DNA from: Tritrichomonas musculus
Taxonomy: Eukaryota; Parabasalia; Tritrichomonadida; Tritrichomonadidae
NCBI GenBank assembly: GCA_039105265.1
Contig: JAPFFF010000002.1
Location: forward strand, 248,001-312,000
Reading direction: 5' to 3'
Length of the DNA stretch: 64,000 bases
Shown: in pieces, positions 17,727 through 28,725 of the stretch
Layout of the letters: each line of letters begins with the position of its first letter
Position numbering within the stretch: position 1 is the first letter of the stretch
The notes under the pieces: generated by a model
What the model was told of the DNA's origin: nothing
The model's database searches: none
The model's input: the letters and a program-made list of their open reading frames with translations, nothing else
Program-made: the position numbers and the translations under genes

Positions 17727-20700
17727 TCAGCATATTGAACAGTTTCCAGCTTTTAAAGAATCAAGAGCTTCTTGTGCTTCTTTAATTCCTTTATCAGCTG
17801 CCTTTTTGAAGCATTTAATAGCATAATTCTGATTAGCAGGAATTCCGTGTCCTCTAAACAGGGCCAGCCCGAAGTTATACATTGCTTGTGGCAGTCCCGA
17901 ATTAGCTGCATCCATTAAATAATGAGCTGCCTCAACTTTATCGCAATCGATTTCACCATCCAATGACATCAAACCGTAAAAGTTCATTGCATCAAAGCTT
18001 CCTTGATCAGCTGCCATTTTATAATAACGTGCAGCTTCTTTTTTATTCATTTGAACTCCATCGCCGAATCTCAGCATTTTAGCATAAATAATTATTGAAT
18101 CAATGTGTCCTTTATCGGCAGCCATTTTGAGATACAATGAAGCTTCTTCTTTATCAATTGGGACTAGATCTCCTTTCAAAAGAATTGAAGCGTAATTAAA
18201 CATTTCAATTTCACTTCCTTGATCAGCTGCCATTTTAAAGTAACGAACAGCTTCTTCTTTATTCATAGGCAATTCTTTTCCTGTTAATAAAGTATTAGCA
18301 TACAATGTCATTGCTTTAACATTATCGTTATCAGCAGCCATTTTCAAATATTTAATTGATTCATTCATATCTTTTGAAACACCTTCACCTTTCATTAATA
18401 ATTGTGAATAAGTTAGCATTGCGTTTGAAATTCCATTATCTGCTGCCTTTTTAATATATCTACAACCTTCTTTTTTATTTATTTGAACACCTAAGCCATT
18501 CAAATAACAAGATCCCAAAACTTCAAATGAATTTGAAAATCCTTTTTCAGCGGCCATTTTTAAATAACGAAATGATTCTGATTTGTTGATTGAAACTCCA
18601 ATTCCATTAAATAAGCAATAAGCATAATTATACATTGATTCTTGGCATCCTTGATCAGCTGCTACTTTAAAGAAATAAACAGCTGTTTCTCGATCAATTG
18701 GAACTTCTTTTCCATTGTATAAGAGTTTGGCATAACTGTTCATTGAATTCAAATGATTTTTATTTGTTGCTAATATTTTAAAATAGTTGACTGCTTCCTT
18801 CTTGTTCGATGTGATTCCATCTCCATTAAACAGAACAGTCGCATAGTTAAACATGCCATCAGGATCGCCTCTGTCAGACGACATCTTAAAATATCGAGCA
18901 GCTTCTTCTCTGTTCAAATCAACTCCTTCGCCTGTATATAAAATCATTCCATAACTATTCATTGCTTTCGGATTTCCTTCTCGAATTGACTCTTGCAAAT
19001 AGCACATCGCTTCAAGCTTGTCCGTTTCGTTGCCTTGATAAAGTGTCAAAAATTTTGAGTACATCTTTTCACCTTCTGAAAAATTCGTTAGGTTCAGATT
19101 TGAATTGTCCATCGTTGATAATTCAAATTGGTTATCTATCGGCTTATCTAAGTTCAGCAACTTGAATATTAGTTCATAATGATTGCTTTGATCTGAATGT
19201 GTTTCTGCCTCACTTTTTGAATGCCCTTTTTGTGCTTCTTTTTGACCATTTGGACTTGCTTTGTTTGATGGTTCTGTTTTGGTCTGCTTCTGATTCGTAT
19301 CTAATAAATAGTCAGGAATGCTCGGACATGGTGGCTCATATAGAGACGACAGCATGGCTTGATCTGGAGGCCCAAAGAAGTAAAGTGGGCCGCCTGAACT
19401 CGGTGGTTCATAAAGATAAGTTGACAAACCTTGCATGTATGAATCATTTGTTTCTTTTTGATTTTCTGACTCATTTTTGTCAAATTTAGATATTTGGCCA
19501 ATTGAATCTTTTGCTTTTGGTGATTCAATCGGTTTTGCTTGGTTTTCTATTTCAAATAGATCGAGATTCATGTCTTGCTTTGTTGACTCTTCTTTGTCAT
19601 GTTTATGTATTTGGCCAATTGAGTCTTTTGCCTTTGGTAATTCAGTCGGGTTTGCTTGGTTTTCTATTTCAAATAGATCATGATTTATATCTTGTTTTGT
19701 TGACTCTTCTTTATCATGTTTATGTATTTGGTCAATTGAGTCTTTTGCCTTTGGTGATTCAGTTGGGTTTGCTTGGTTTTCTATTTCAAATAGATCAAGA
19801 TTAATGTCTTGTTTTTGAGATTTTAATGAATTGTTTGGAATGTTTTTGTTTGTTTCATTATCTAATTCTAAAAAATCAATAAAATTGTTTTGCATCTCTG
19901 ATTCGCTTTGCTTTGTTTGACTTTTCACTTTTAGTGATTTGTTTGATTCAATCTCTTTGCTTTGATTCTCTAATTCAAATAAATCAAATAAAATGGTTTG
20001 GCTGTTTGATTTAGAATGATTGTTTTGTGAATTGTTGTCTGATGATTTATCTTGTTTGTTTTTATCATCCAATTCAAATAAATTCTCAATCTTATTTTGT
20101 TTATTTTTACTTTCTTGATCAAATAAATCAAGCGAAATTACCTGATTATCTGTTTCATTGTGACCATCTTTGATCTCTGGCCTAAACAAATCAGTTGGTA
20201 TGTTTTTATCTTTTGATTCACTCTGTTTATTATCTAGTTCAAACAAGTCCATCAGCTTGTTTTGTTTTTCTGGTTCAACTTGCTTACTTTGATTATCTGC
20301 ATCAAATAAATCAAACAGATCATCTTGCTTACCTAAACTTGGTGAGTTATTTTGATCCTTTGATTCCAGTAGATCAAGAGGCATTGTGTCATTTGCTGAA
20401 TCATTCTGCTTATTTTTGCTGTCCAGCTCCAAGAAATCAATCCACATACTCTGTTCTTGAACTTTTGAATTATTTTCAGATAAATTTGCAGATTCATCTT
20501 TATTGCTTTGATCATCCACAACGAATAGATCAGATGAATTATTTTTATCATTCAATTTTTCAGAGTTATTTTTTTCTTTTTCAGTTTCAAAAAACAAAAC
20601 CGTTTTCTTCTGACCTGAATTATCAAACAAGCCAGGCTCTTTACTTTTTGTTGTTGGAGCAAAATAGTTGCTCTGTTTGTCTTCAGTAGAATCGAAAAGA

Positions 20701-22586
20701 TCAATTAGCTTATTTCGATTTGATTTAATATTTTTATCTTTTTGGTTAGATAACGTATCTGATTCAAAAAGTTCATTTATCTCTTTTGATTTGGGCAATT
20801 CAGGTGATTTATTGTTTGGCTTCTTTTGCTCGTCTACAATTTTTTTACTATTTTGAGGAGATGATTTCAGTTGTTCTGCTGATTTATTTTGCTTTATTTG
20901 TTTTGCAAGCATGATTTGTTTGTTTCTGTTTTCTTGATCAAACAAATCGATTGATTTTGTTTTCTTTGTTAGTTGAAATATTTCTTCTTGTTCTTTGGTT
21001 TTCGTTTTAGTTTGTTCTTTTTGGTCATTTGAATCAAATAAATGAATTGGCCTCTCTTTCTTTGGTGCTTCAAAGATGTCAATTGGTTGTTCAAGCAAAT
21101 CACTTGTCTTATTCGGATCTGTTTTGTTCGTTGTTTCATCTTTTTGATACAACGTATCAAAAAGTTCGAAATAGTCGGTTTGAAGTTTAAAACTTTTTTC
21201 TTGCTTAATTTCATTTGAAGAATTTTGTTTTGTTGAATTTTCCAAATTAATTTGATTATTTTTAATTGTAAAATCAAATCGGCCATTTGAAATATTTTGT
21301 GTTTCTATTTTACTGGCTTTGTTTGTTAGATCAAAATCATAATTTTTCAATGTTGAGTCCTCAGTTTTGTTTTGATTACTATTAATTGTAAAATCAAACT
21401 GACCACTTGAATTATTTTGTATTGATGTTTTTTCGGTTTCATTTTTACTGGCTTTGTTTGTTAGATCAAAATCATAATTTTTCAATGTTGAGTCCTCAAG
21501 TTTGTTTTGATTACTATTAATTGTAAAATCAAACTGACCACTTGAAATATTTTGTGTTTCAGTTTCAGCTTGTTTTGTTTGATTTTTTTCATTATTTTGA
21601 ATTTGATCTTCGCTCGCGTATGATGCCGGAGCGAACATTTTTAATCTGCTCGGAACGAAGTCCTCAAAAGAAAGGCACTTTCCTGTTTTTTCGTAAATAA
21701 TTTGATACTCATCGATGTATTCAATATAATTCTCGCATTCTTGTCTGTCAGTCGAATCAGTCATGAATAACGAGTCGTTTCTGAGCATTTTTACAATGTC
21801 GTCAAAAGTTGGTCGGTCAGTTGGATTTTGTGACCAACATTTTTGTATCAATTTTGAATAAGAATCCGTTATTGATGAATTTATTGAAGGACGGTTGCCA
21901 GTAGCAACTTTTGTGAGTACTTCGAAAAAGTTTAAATTTTTAAACGGTTTCTCGTTTGTTAAAATTTCGTACATTATCATACCAAAAGCGTAAACATCGC
22001 CTTCTTTTGAGTAATTAGAACTACCGCATAATTCAGGGGCTGTATAAATAACTGTTTTTGTATCTATCGTATTTTGGGTTGAACCATGTAAATTAAATGG
22101 TTGAAAATCTGAAACTTTTGGAAACATGTGGTAATTTAATAGAATATTATTTGGGTATAAGTAGCCGTGAATAATATTATGCGAATGTAAATGGGACATA
22201 GCTGAGGCAATCCCAAATATATTAATAAATTTTAAAGTATCATTCCAATGAGAAAGCGTGCTTAAATTTTTGCGCTTGTATAAAACTTCTTCTAATGATC
22301 TATTGGGCATAAATTGCGAAATTATGACTGGTTTAGGTTCATTATAAAAATTATTTGAGTAATATCCAATATATTTTAAAATAGCAGGATGGTTAAGTTG
22401 CTTAGTGTCTCCCATATAATTTGATAATTTTTTAATTGATGGATTTGATTCATCAAATGATATCAAAGAAATTTTAGCAGCTAATACTTCTCCTGTGTTT
22501 TTATCTCTAGCTGTATATAACTCGCTAAATGAACTGTTTTCAATTTTATTGAGCAAAATATAGTTATTTATATTGAAAACGTTCAT
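17727..22586 (-). CDS. Giant pseudokinase with DLFE-motif linker and Sel1 repeats
   Basis: About 1,619 residues from the ATG at 22586. Residues about 10-275 form a TKL-type kinase fold: lysine in VLAAKISL, YTAPELCG, a DVYAFGMIMYEILT helix and QNPTDRPTF. It should be inactive. The catalytic loop reads IIHGYLYPNN, where HRD would supply the aspartate. DFG is DFQ and the glycine loop is degenerate. Residues about 300-1150 are polar linker with two near-identical QFDFTINSNQNK blocks and some 25 short (D)LFE/LFD motifs, candidate peptide ligands. Residues about 1170-1610 carry about twelve Sel1 repeats (KMAADQG pattern). The protein ends NCSIC, a plausible CaaX prenylation box. A membrane-tethered signalling scaffold is inferred. 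Confidence 0.88.
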   Translation of the reverse strand: MNVFNINNYILLNKIENSSFSELYTARDKNTGEVLAAKISLISFDESNPSIKKLSNYMGDTKQLNHPAILKYIGYYSNNFYNEPKPVIISQFMPNRSLEEVLYKRKNLSTLSHWNDTLKFINIFGIASAMSHLHSHNIIHGYLYPNNILLNYHMFPKVSDFQPFNLHGSTQNTIDTKTVIYTAPELCGSSNYSKEGDVYAFGMIMYEILTNEKPFKNLNFFEVLTKVATGNRPSINSSITDSYSKLIQKCWSQNPTDRPTFDDIVKMLRNDSLFMTDSTDRQECENYIEYIDEYQIIYEKTGKCLSFEDFVPSRLKMFAPASYASEDQIQNNEKNQTKQAETETQNISSGQFDFTINSNQNKLEDSTLKNYDFDLTNKASKNETEKTSIQNNSSGQFDFTINSNQNKTEDSTLKNYDFDLTNKASKIETQNISNGRFDFTIKNNQINLENSTKQNSSNEIKQEKSFKLQTDYFELFDTLYQKDETTNKTDPNKTSDLLEQPIDIFEAPKKERPIHLFDSNDQKEQTKTKTKEQEEIFQLTKKTKSIDLFDQENRNKQIMLAKQIKQNKSAEQLKSSPQNSKKIVDEQKKPNNKSPELPKSKEINELFESDTLSNQKDKNIKSNRNKLIDLFDSTEDKQSNYFAPTTKSKEPGLFDNSGQKKTVLFFETEKEKNNSEKLNDKNNSSDLFVVDDQSNKDESANLSENNSKVQEQSMWIDFLELDSKNKQNDSANDTMPLDLLESKDQNNSPSLGKQDDLFDLFDADNQSKQVEPEKQNKLMDLFELDNKQSESKDKNIPTDLFRPEIKDGHNETDNQVISLDLFDQESKNKQNKIENLFELDDKNKQDKSSDNNSQNNHSKSNSQTILFDLFELENQSKEIESNKSLKVKSQTKQSESEMQNNFIDFLELDNETNKNIPNNSLKSQKQDINLDLFEIENQANPTESPKAKDSIDQIHKHDKEESTKQDINHDLFEIENQANPTELPKAKDSIGQIHKHDKEESTKQDMNLDLFEIENQAKPIESPKAKDSIGQISKFDKNESENQKETNDSYMQGLSTYLYEPPSSGGPLYFFGPPDQAMLSSLYEPPCPSIPDYLLDTNQKQTKTEPSNKASPNGQKEAQKGHSKSEAETHSDQSNHYELIFKLLNLDKPIDNQFELSTMDNSNLNLTNFSEGEKMYSKFLTLYQGNETDKLEAMCYLQESIREGNPKAMNSYGMILYTGEGVDLNREEAARYFKMSSDRGDPDGMFNYATVLFNGDGITSNKKEAVNYFKILATNKNHLNSMNSYAKLLYNGKEVPIDRETAVYFFKVAADQGCQESMYNYAYCLFNGIGVSINKSESFRYLKMAAEKGFSNSFEVLGSCYLNGLGVQINKKEGCRYIKKAADNGISNAMLTYSQLLMKGEGVSKDMNESIKYLKMAADNDNVKAMTLYANTLLTGKELPMNKEEAVRYFKMAADQGSEIEMFNYASILLKGDLVPIDKEEASLYLKMAADKGHIDSIIIYAKMLRFGDGVQMNKKEAARYYKMAADQGSFDAMNFYGLMSLDGEIDCDKVEAAHYLMDAANSGLPQAMYNFGLALFRGHGIPANQNYAIKCFKKAADKGIKEAQEALDSLKAGNCSIC

Positions 22587-23575
22587 TTTTAACAAAAGAA
22601 AAATATAACTAAGAAATTTGTTTAAAAAAACTCTAAAATATTAATGTTTAACTATCTTTATGTAACTTGATTAAAATAGATATTTTTGAATTTATTTATA
22701 TATATTTACAAATAAAAAATTTTATTTATTATTTGTTTCAAAAATTAAATGTTCATTATCTGAAGAAAGTGGAAAGTTATATTTGAGTTCATATAAATAA
22801 TGAAGTGGTTTATTGAATAATTTCAGCATTTATTGAATAAAAGATTTCTTTGTTTCTATTGATTAATTTCAGCATTTATTCTAAGAGAGTTCATTAAAAT
22901 ATAAAATATAAAATATTTATTATGATAAATTTAAAAACTTTTCATAAAAATACAAAAATAATATTTCAATCATTAATATATATTACTAATATATCATTTT
23001 TTATCTTTTAATCTTTATATATAGTTTTTTCATCAAAAAATAGCCAAATCTAAAGTAACATAGAATTATTATAAAAAATAATATCGTTATTCATAAAAAT
23101 TCAATGCTCAGAATTCAATGAGTTTTTTCAAATATTTTTGATCTTTTTTGGAGTGAAAAAAGTCGAAAAATCAATTATATTTTTGAGGAAATAAAATGCT
23201 TATTATTCATAGATTGATTATATATTAAAAAAAATATTTTAATGCATTTTTTTTCATTTTTAATTCAAAATTATATTTTGTAAAATTTTATCGGTCAAAA
23301 AAACAATTATTTTTTGATCGTTTAGGACAAATATCATCATTTTTGACCTAAACTTTTTCATAATTTGGAAGTATTGAAAGATGTATTCTATGAGTTTATT
23401 CAATATTGACAATTTTACAACATTTTTGGGACGTACGCCCTTAAAAGAAACAAGATATAAATAATATTTTTGCTAAGTTAATATTTTTAAAAATTAATTA
23501 TATTTTCATTTTGATATAATATTACAATATGAAAAAAATAATATTCCAATCAACATTATAAGTAATGAATTTTTA
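22587..23575. other. Intergenic stretch upstream of the pseudokinase gene
   Basis: Bases 22632-22664 are duplicated at 5361-5393. The 140-bp dispersed repeat lies at 23307-23446. The rest is AT-rich with no gene; the promoter of the reverse-strand kinase gene must be here. Confidence 0.6.
23307..23446. repeat. Dispersed 140-bp repeat, copy 2
   Basis: Nearly identical to 510-649. Only a handful of substitutions separate the copies, mostly in the last 50 bases. Confidence 0.7.
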
Positions 23576-23579
23576 TTAA

Positions 23580-26230
23580 AGATTTAATAATTGAATAATT
23601 TGCTCATCTTTTGTATATTCAATTGGTAATTTACCAAAACTATCTTTGGCATTGCTATCTAATTTTTTGTTTTCTAATAAAATTTTTATGATATCAACAT
23701 TTCCTTTTTTAACAGCAACATGTAACGCTGGTGTATGAAAATGCTAATTTATTGAATTGAATTAATTCGATATCAAAACTTCATGACAATATTCAATTTA
23801 GAATTTCATTAAACGGTTTTATATCAAATTCTATTGAAATAAATGACTGAAAATTTTATTGAAAAAAAACGTATTGAATTTCATTCAAAAATATTATTAT
23901 TTCAAATGATATGGAAATAAATGATAAGTAATTTGATTAAAACAGAATAAAAAATTTTATTTGGAAACATTAAAGTTGGAATGCAATTTAAATTATTGAT
24001 AAAAAAATTGTATTAAATTATTTGATATGAAATATTATTTAAAAAGAGTATTTTGAGATGAAATAAAAAAAAACTTGATTGAAATGTCATCAAAAAAATT
24101 GCATTGAAATATTATTAAAATGCTAAATATGAAATGACATAAAATATTATATGAAATTATATTGAAATATTTGAATTGAAATTAAATGAGAAATAACAAA
24201 TTTAAAATGAGATTAAAACATTTGATTTTTCAATTGAATTAATTTGATAATTTGAAAATTTTATTAATTTTAAAATTATTATGAAATACTTGGTATGTTA
24301 ACATCATATCTTTCGCAAGCTAATAATAGTTTAATTATTTCAATATTTCTTTTTTCAATGGCAAGATGTAAAGCTGTTTTATGAATGATTGTTTTTGAAA
24401 ACTCCTTGAATTTATTATATTATTAACATCATAAAAACATTCAATTTTAAAATTATATTGCAAAAAATAATTTGTGATTTCATTAGAAATAGATTTTTTT
24501 TGAATATAATTCAAAATTGAATAGAAATATAATTGAAAAAAAAAGAATTCAAATTTGATAAAAATGATATATTTGAACCGTATTGAATCAAATGATTTGA
24601 AACTCCACTAAAAAAATTGACTCAAATATCATTGATATACAAAATTGGAAATTTCATCTAAAATAATTTATAATGTAATTTAAATGTTTAATATGAAATT
24701 GGATAAAAAGAATTGCTTTATGGAATGTTATTTAAGATATTTACTCAAAATTGTATTGATGAAATTAAGTTTAAATTGAATTCAAAAAAAAAATGAATTA
24801 AAATGGAATTAATAAATCAAATATTCAAAATTTCATTATATTTAATAAGTTTAACGTAATTTAAAATATTAAATCTAACGGTATTGAAACTTTTGACTTA
24901 GAATGCAATTTGAATATTTAATTGTAAAATTTCATGAAAATTTATAGTTAAAAATCATTTGAACATTAACATCAAGTTTGTTGTATTCCAATAAAATTTT
25001 GACCATATCAATGCTTTCATTTTCAATTGCAATATGCAATGCTGTTTTATTAAAATAAAAAGTAAATTTTATTAAATATTATTCAAAACTATATCAAAAA
25101 AAAGTTACTCGTAATTGTATTAAATTTTTTGATTTTCAATGTTATTGAAATTGTTGAATGTAAATGTAATTGAAAATTGAATTTTGAAATTATATTAAAC
25201 AATGATTTTAAAATATTATTTAAATATTTAATACCAAAATGTTGTTTAAATATGTAATTTGAAATGTAATTAGTTTATTTAATTAAAATATGATCATAAA
25301 ACATATTTGAAAGAAATGTTATTTAAATAATTGAATTTGAAATATACTCAAATTACTTGATTTTGAATGTCATTTTGAAATTTGATTTGAAACTTTATTT
25401 AAAAAAATATTTTTGAACGAAATGTAAAGTGCTGATTTGAAATGTAATTAATAAAAGCAAACTTAAAATTTTATTCGAATATTTGATTTTAATTCCATTG
25501 AATTTTTTAATTCAAAATGTCATTTCAACAATCAATATTTAAATTTTATTGAATAGCATGATTTTGAATATCGTTTAAAATATAAATTTTTGATTTTAAA
25601 AATATCTCAAATTTTAAATTTTATTAAAAAATTATGTTTCAAAATGTAATTTAAAAATTAATTGAAAATGGTATTCAAAATTTTATTTCAAAATTCCATA
25701 AAAAATTTTTATGTATCAAATTCGAAAAATATATTTGACCTGAAACATCATTAAATATACAATTTTTGGAATGTAATTTATATTAATAAAATCAAATATC
25801 ATTTGAAAAAAAAAATCGTTTATAAATGTAATCAATGTATTTGATAATGAATTGTATTGAAATGTTTGATTTTTAAATTATATGAAATTTGTTGTAAAAT
25901 TGCTTGTTCATTAGCATTAAGATTGTCGTTAGTTAATAAAATTTTTAAAGTTTCAACATTTTCATTTTCAACCAAACGATGTATTAAATTCCTATTAAAA
26001 AATAAAAATTTTGTTTGAATTTTATTAACAAAAAATAAAAAACTGTATTGAATTACAACCATTCAAAATGTTATCAATGAAAAAGACTTGTGAATATTAT
26101 TTAAAACTAATAGTTTTAAAATTTCTTTGTATTTTGGATTTTCTTTTTCAAACCCTAAAGAAATTTTTATCATATCAATTGAACCTTTTGCAACTAATGC
26201 AGATAAAATTGTAAAATGAATTTGAATGAT
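23580..26230 (-). pseudogene. Ankyrin units separated by AT-rich spacers, tail of the DUF3447 gene
   Basis: Downstream of the 26303 gene on the same strand lie five ankyrin-like pieces. They are about 26090-26222 (LSALVAKGSIDMIKI), 25880-26000 (LVENENVETLKILL), 24955-25062 (TALHIAIENESIDMVKILLE), 24290-24392 (TALHLAIEKRNIEIIKLLL) and 23580-23745 (ALHVAVKKGNVDIIKILLE, then the stop after LLNL). All are in the order expected for one protein. The last three are parted by spacers of about 545-820 bases made of degenerate TTGAAATxTxATT words. Each break falls at the same place, after the DxN of one unit and before the TALH of the next. No consistent GT...AG ends are seen, so these are either unusual introns or decay. 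Confidence 0.6.
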
Positions 26231-26302
26231 TAAATTTCATCAAAATATTTGATGCAATTTTATTGAATTATTTGATTTCAAATGATATGAAATAAATTAA
26301 GA

Positions 26303-27391
26303 TCAAATATAATTTGCATTGGGATTAATACTTTCTTTATCAATAAGTGAACTTACAAAATAAACGTAATCACATTCGCATAAGACATTAAAATTGTATC
26401 CATTCATGAAATCATCTTGAATAAAGCAGAAGTTATAATATCTGATGCAATTTTGAGCATTAAAAGTGTCAATCATTTTTTTATTAAATCCATTTTCATC
26501 AACACTTTCTTTTTCGTCTTCTTCATCTTCAATTTTTTGTTCTTTTATGTAAGTCGCAATTTCATTGTGATGACATTTAACTGACTCTTTAAAGCACTCG
26601 TTAAATTTTTTGTCATTTGGTTCAATTTTATTATTTTCAAGAAGACTGATTATTTCAGCATTGTTTGAATGAATGGCATAAATCCATAATGATGGTGTCA
26701 AATCAACTTTATTTAATCTTAAATAATTGAAAATTTGAATTGATCCAAAAAATGCTGCATACTCAATTAAAGTTGGATTTTTATCAATTAAAAATGGATT
26801 TGTTTCATAAATAGATGTTTTGAATTGATATGATAATGATACATTTCTTGTGTTAACGAAAGTGACAAATTCATCAATCATATCATTTCTGATAATTGAG
26901 CATAAATTGTCATCATTTTCACCAATTTTTCTCTTTTCTAAAAAGTTTGGTTGATCGTCATGAAAATTCAGTCCGACTTCTGGTGAAAAAAATTCAAAAT
27001 AACTCGAGTTCATGTTTTTCATTTTAGTTTTAATTGATGAATCTACTTTCAATATATCTTCTTTTATAAGAAACAAAAGGATCCTTTTGTTGTCTTTAAA
27101 TATATTGAAAATTTTGAAATTTGGAAAATTCTTTTTGATGTCTTCTTTCAAAAAGTTCAAAATTCGTTCAATTTTTTCGAAGAAAAAAGGGCCACGGTGA
27201 TGATTGTTTGAAATGCTTGCAATTAAATGAAGCAATATCATGAGATCGTCATGATTTTGTTGAATATTATGAATTTTAATTGCATTAATTAATTTGTTGA
27301 AATAATCATTTTGGTTATCTTTATCATCTACAAAATTTAAAATATCCTCTTGAATATCTTTCATTTTATTTATGTAATCTTGGTAACTCAT
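26303..27391 (-). CDS. DUF3447/ankyrin family protein
   Basis: A 362-residue protein that starts at the ATG at 27391 (MSYQDYINKMKDIQEDI). It has the layout of the large trichomonad DUF3447 ankyrin family: a helical N-terminal module of about 200 residues, then PTLIEYAAFFGSIQIFNYL and WIYAIHSNNAEIISLLE, which are DUF3447/ankyrin units. An acidic EDEEDEKES stretch follows. The frame ends at NPNANYI, early for this family. The missing ankyrin units lie downstream in pieces (23580-26230), so the true gene may be longer or this copy may be dying. Its first 74 codons are duplicated at 51282-51502. Role inferred: cytoplasmic interaction protein. Confidence 0.75.
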   Translation of the reverse strand: MSYQDYINKMKDIQEDILNFVDDKDNQNDYFNKLINAIKIHNIQQNHDDLMILLHLIASISNNHHRGPFFFEKIERILNFLKEDIKKNFPNFKIFNIFKDNKRILLFLIKEDILKVDSSIKTKMKNMNSSYFEFFSPEVGLNFHDDQPNFLEKRKIGENDDNLCSIIRNDMIDEFVTFVNTRNVSLSYQFKTSIYETNPFLIDKNPTLIEYAAFFGSIQIFNYLRLNKVDLTPSLWIYAIHSNNAEIISLLENNKIEPNDKKFNECFKESVKCHHNEIATYIKEQKIEDEEDEKESVDENGFNKKMIDTFNAQNCIRYYNFCFIQDDFMNGYNFNVLCECDYVYFVSSLIDKESINPNANYI

Positions 27392-28476
27392 CTTTGTTAA
27401 AGAGAATTATGATTGAATTTTTTATTTTGACAAAGGATTGTTTCAAAATATATTTTAACAAATATTTATTTTCATTAAAATATTTTTTTGAGAACTCATT
27501 TACAGAATAGTATAATGGATTATTTTAATAATGTGTGGAAGGTGGTTTGGTTCCCGTTATAACATTTTTTTTTTTTATAAGATTATTTTAATAATCTGAT
27601 ACTAAGAAAAACTACAGCATATGAAATTAATAAATCAAAATCAATATCAAAATTATTATATGGTTTGAAAATTGACAGCATTGTTGGTTAACAAAAGTAT
27701 TCAACATCATATTTTTGGGCATCAATTTAAAAATATTTGTCATAAATCATTAGATGTATACATTTCATAAGTTTATGTGATTGTAAAAATAAATCATAAA
27801 TCATTAAAATAAAAAAAAAAAGATTAATAAGTTCAAATGAAGAGAGAAAGTTTTTCATTTGTGGCAGGTGTTTTAAAATCAAGTAGATTGTTTTACTGGG
27901 CTTTATTATTTTAAATTGTAAAACAAAGAACTTTCTAAAAAGATGAAGTCACAAGTTCAATAAGCATATCACTTTTGTTTTTATATAAACGATCATATTT
28001 TAATATGAATTCACCATTTATTAGTTAATTCAAAATTAATAAAGACGTTAAAATAATAAAAATGGTTTTATCTCAAAATTTTTAATATAAATGCATCAAA
28101 ATGTAAGAAATAAATATATAATTATTTGTATTTATTTATTTAAATATGTTATTTTCTAAATTTTTAAAAACAAGATGCATATTTTATCATATTTGTTCAG
28201 AAACGTTAATTTTTCATTTTTCAAGATTTTCAATTTTAAAAAGTATAAGTAAGAAATGACAGAGGAGGAGACGGACGTTCCACCAATTTCAATTCCCCAA
28301 GCTGAACCTGAAGAACCCGATGGTCAAGCTGCAACATTACGTAACCCGAGAAATTCAAGACCAAGAATGATGTCAAAAAAACCGAGAGCTCAATCGGCAC
28401 GTCCATCAGCTCAACAATCAGCTTATCAAAAAGCTTTAATTCAAGCTCGTCTTTATGCAGGATGCACATTTGCCAA
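27171..28476. repeat. 1.3-kb direct duplication, left copy
   Basis: It matches 51282-53511 closely once the 914-bp insertion in the right copy is discounted. It contains the 5' part of the ankyrin gene, the head-to-head intergenic region (27392-28255) and the first ~72 codons of the SHIPPO gene. The intergenic region presumably holds both promoters. Confidence 0.9.
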
Positions 28477-28507
28477 TTTTTTGGTACAAGTCCAGTACGT
28501 TACGTAA
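28256..28507 (+). pseudogene. 5' fragment of the SHIPPO-type gene
   Basis: The first 72 codons (from MTEEETDVPPISIPQ to YAGCTF) are the same as in the complete gene at 53291, with one conservative change. Homology stops at about 28476 and the frame runs on into unrelated sequence until 28507. The fragment has none of the PGPG motifs. It exists because the duplication breakpoint lies inside the gene. Confidence 0.85.
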
Positions 28508-28725
28508 CCGCCATTTTTTTTTTTGACACTTTATAAGAAAAAGATGACATGTTATATAAAAAATCGAATATCTGACTATTTTTTGCATAATATGTCATTG
28601 AATTAAGAAAAATGTAAAATAAATGTCAAAAACACACCTTGTCAATTTAAACTTTTTCAAAGACCCCCTTCTATTCAAATAATAAACGTTCTCCCTTACA
28701 AAAAATAACGTACTAGATTTGTACC
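28483..28725. repeat. 243-bp inverted-repeat element at the duplication edge
   Basis: The ends GGTACAAGTCCAGTACGTTA and their inverse (two or three mismatches) bound 243 bp of non-coding sequence. It begins a few bases past the limit of the duplicated segment. No convincing target-site duplication is visible. Confidence 0.5.

Noticed and set aside
23580-26230. CRISPR-like periodic array
   Set aside because: The regular spacing is due to ankyrin units of one gene, the repeated parts are coding and diverged, and the genome is eukaryotic.
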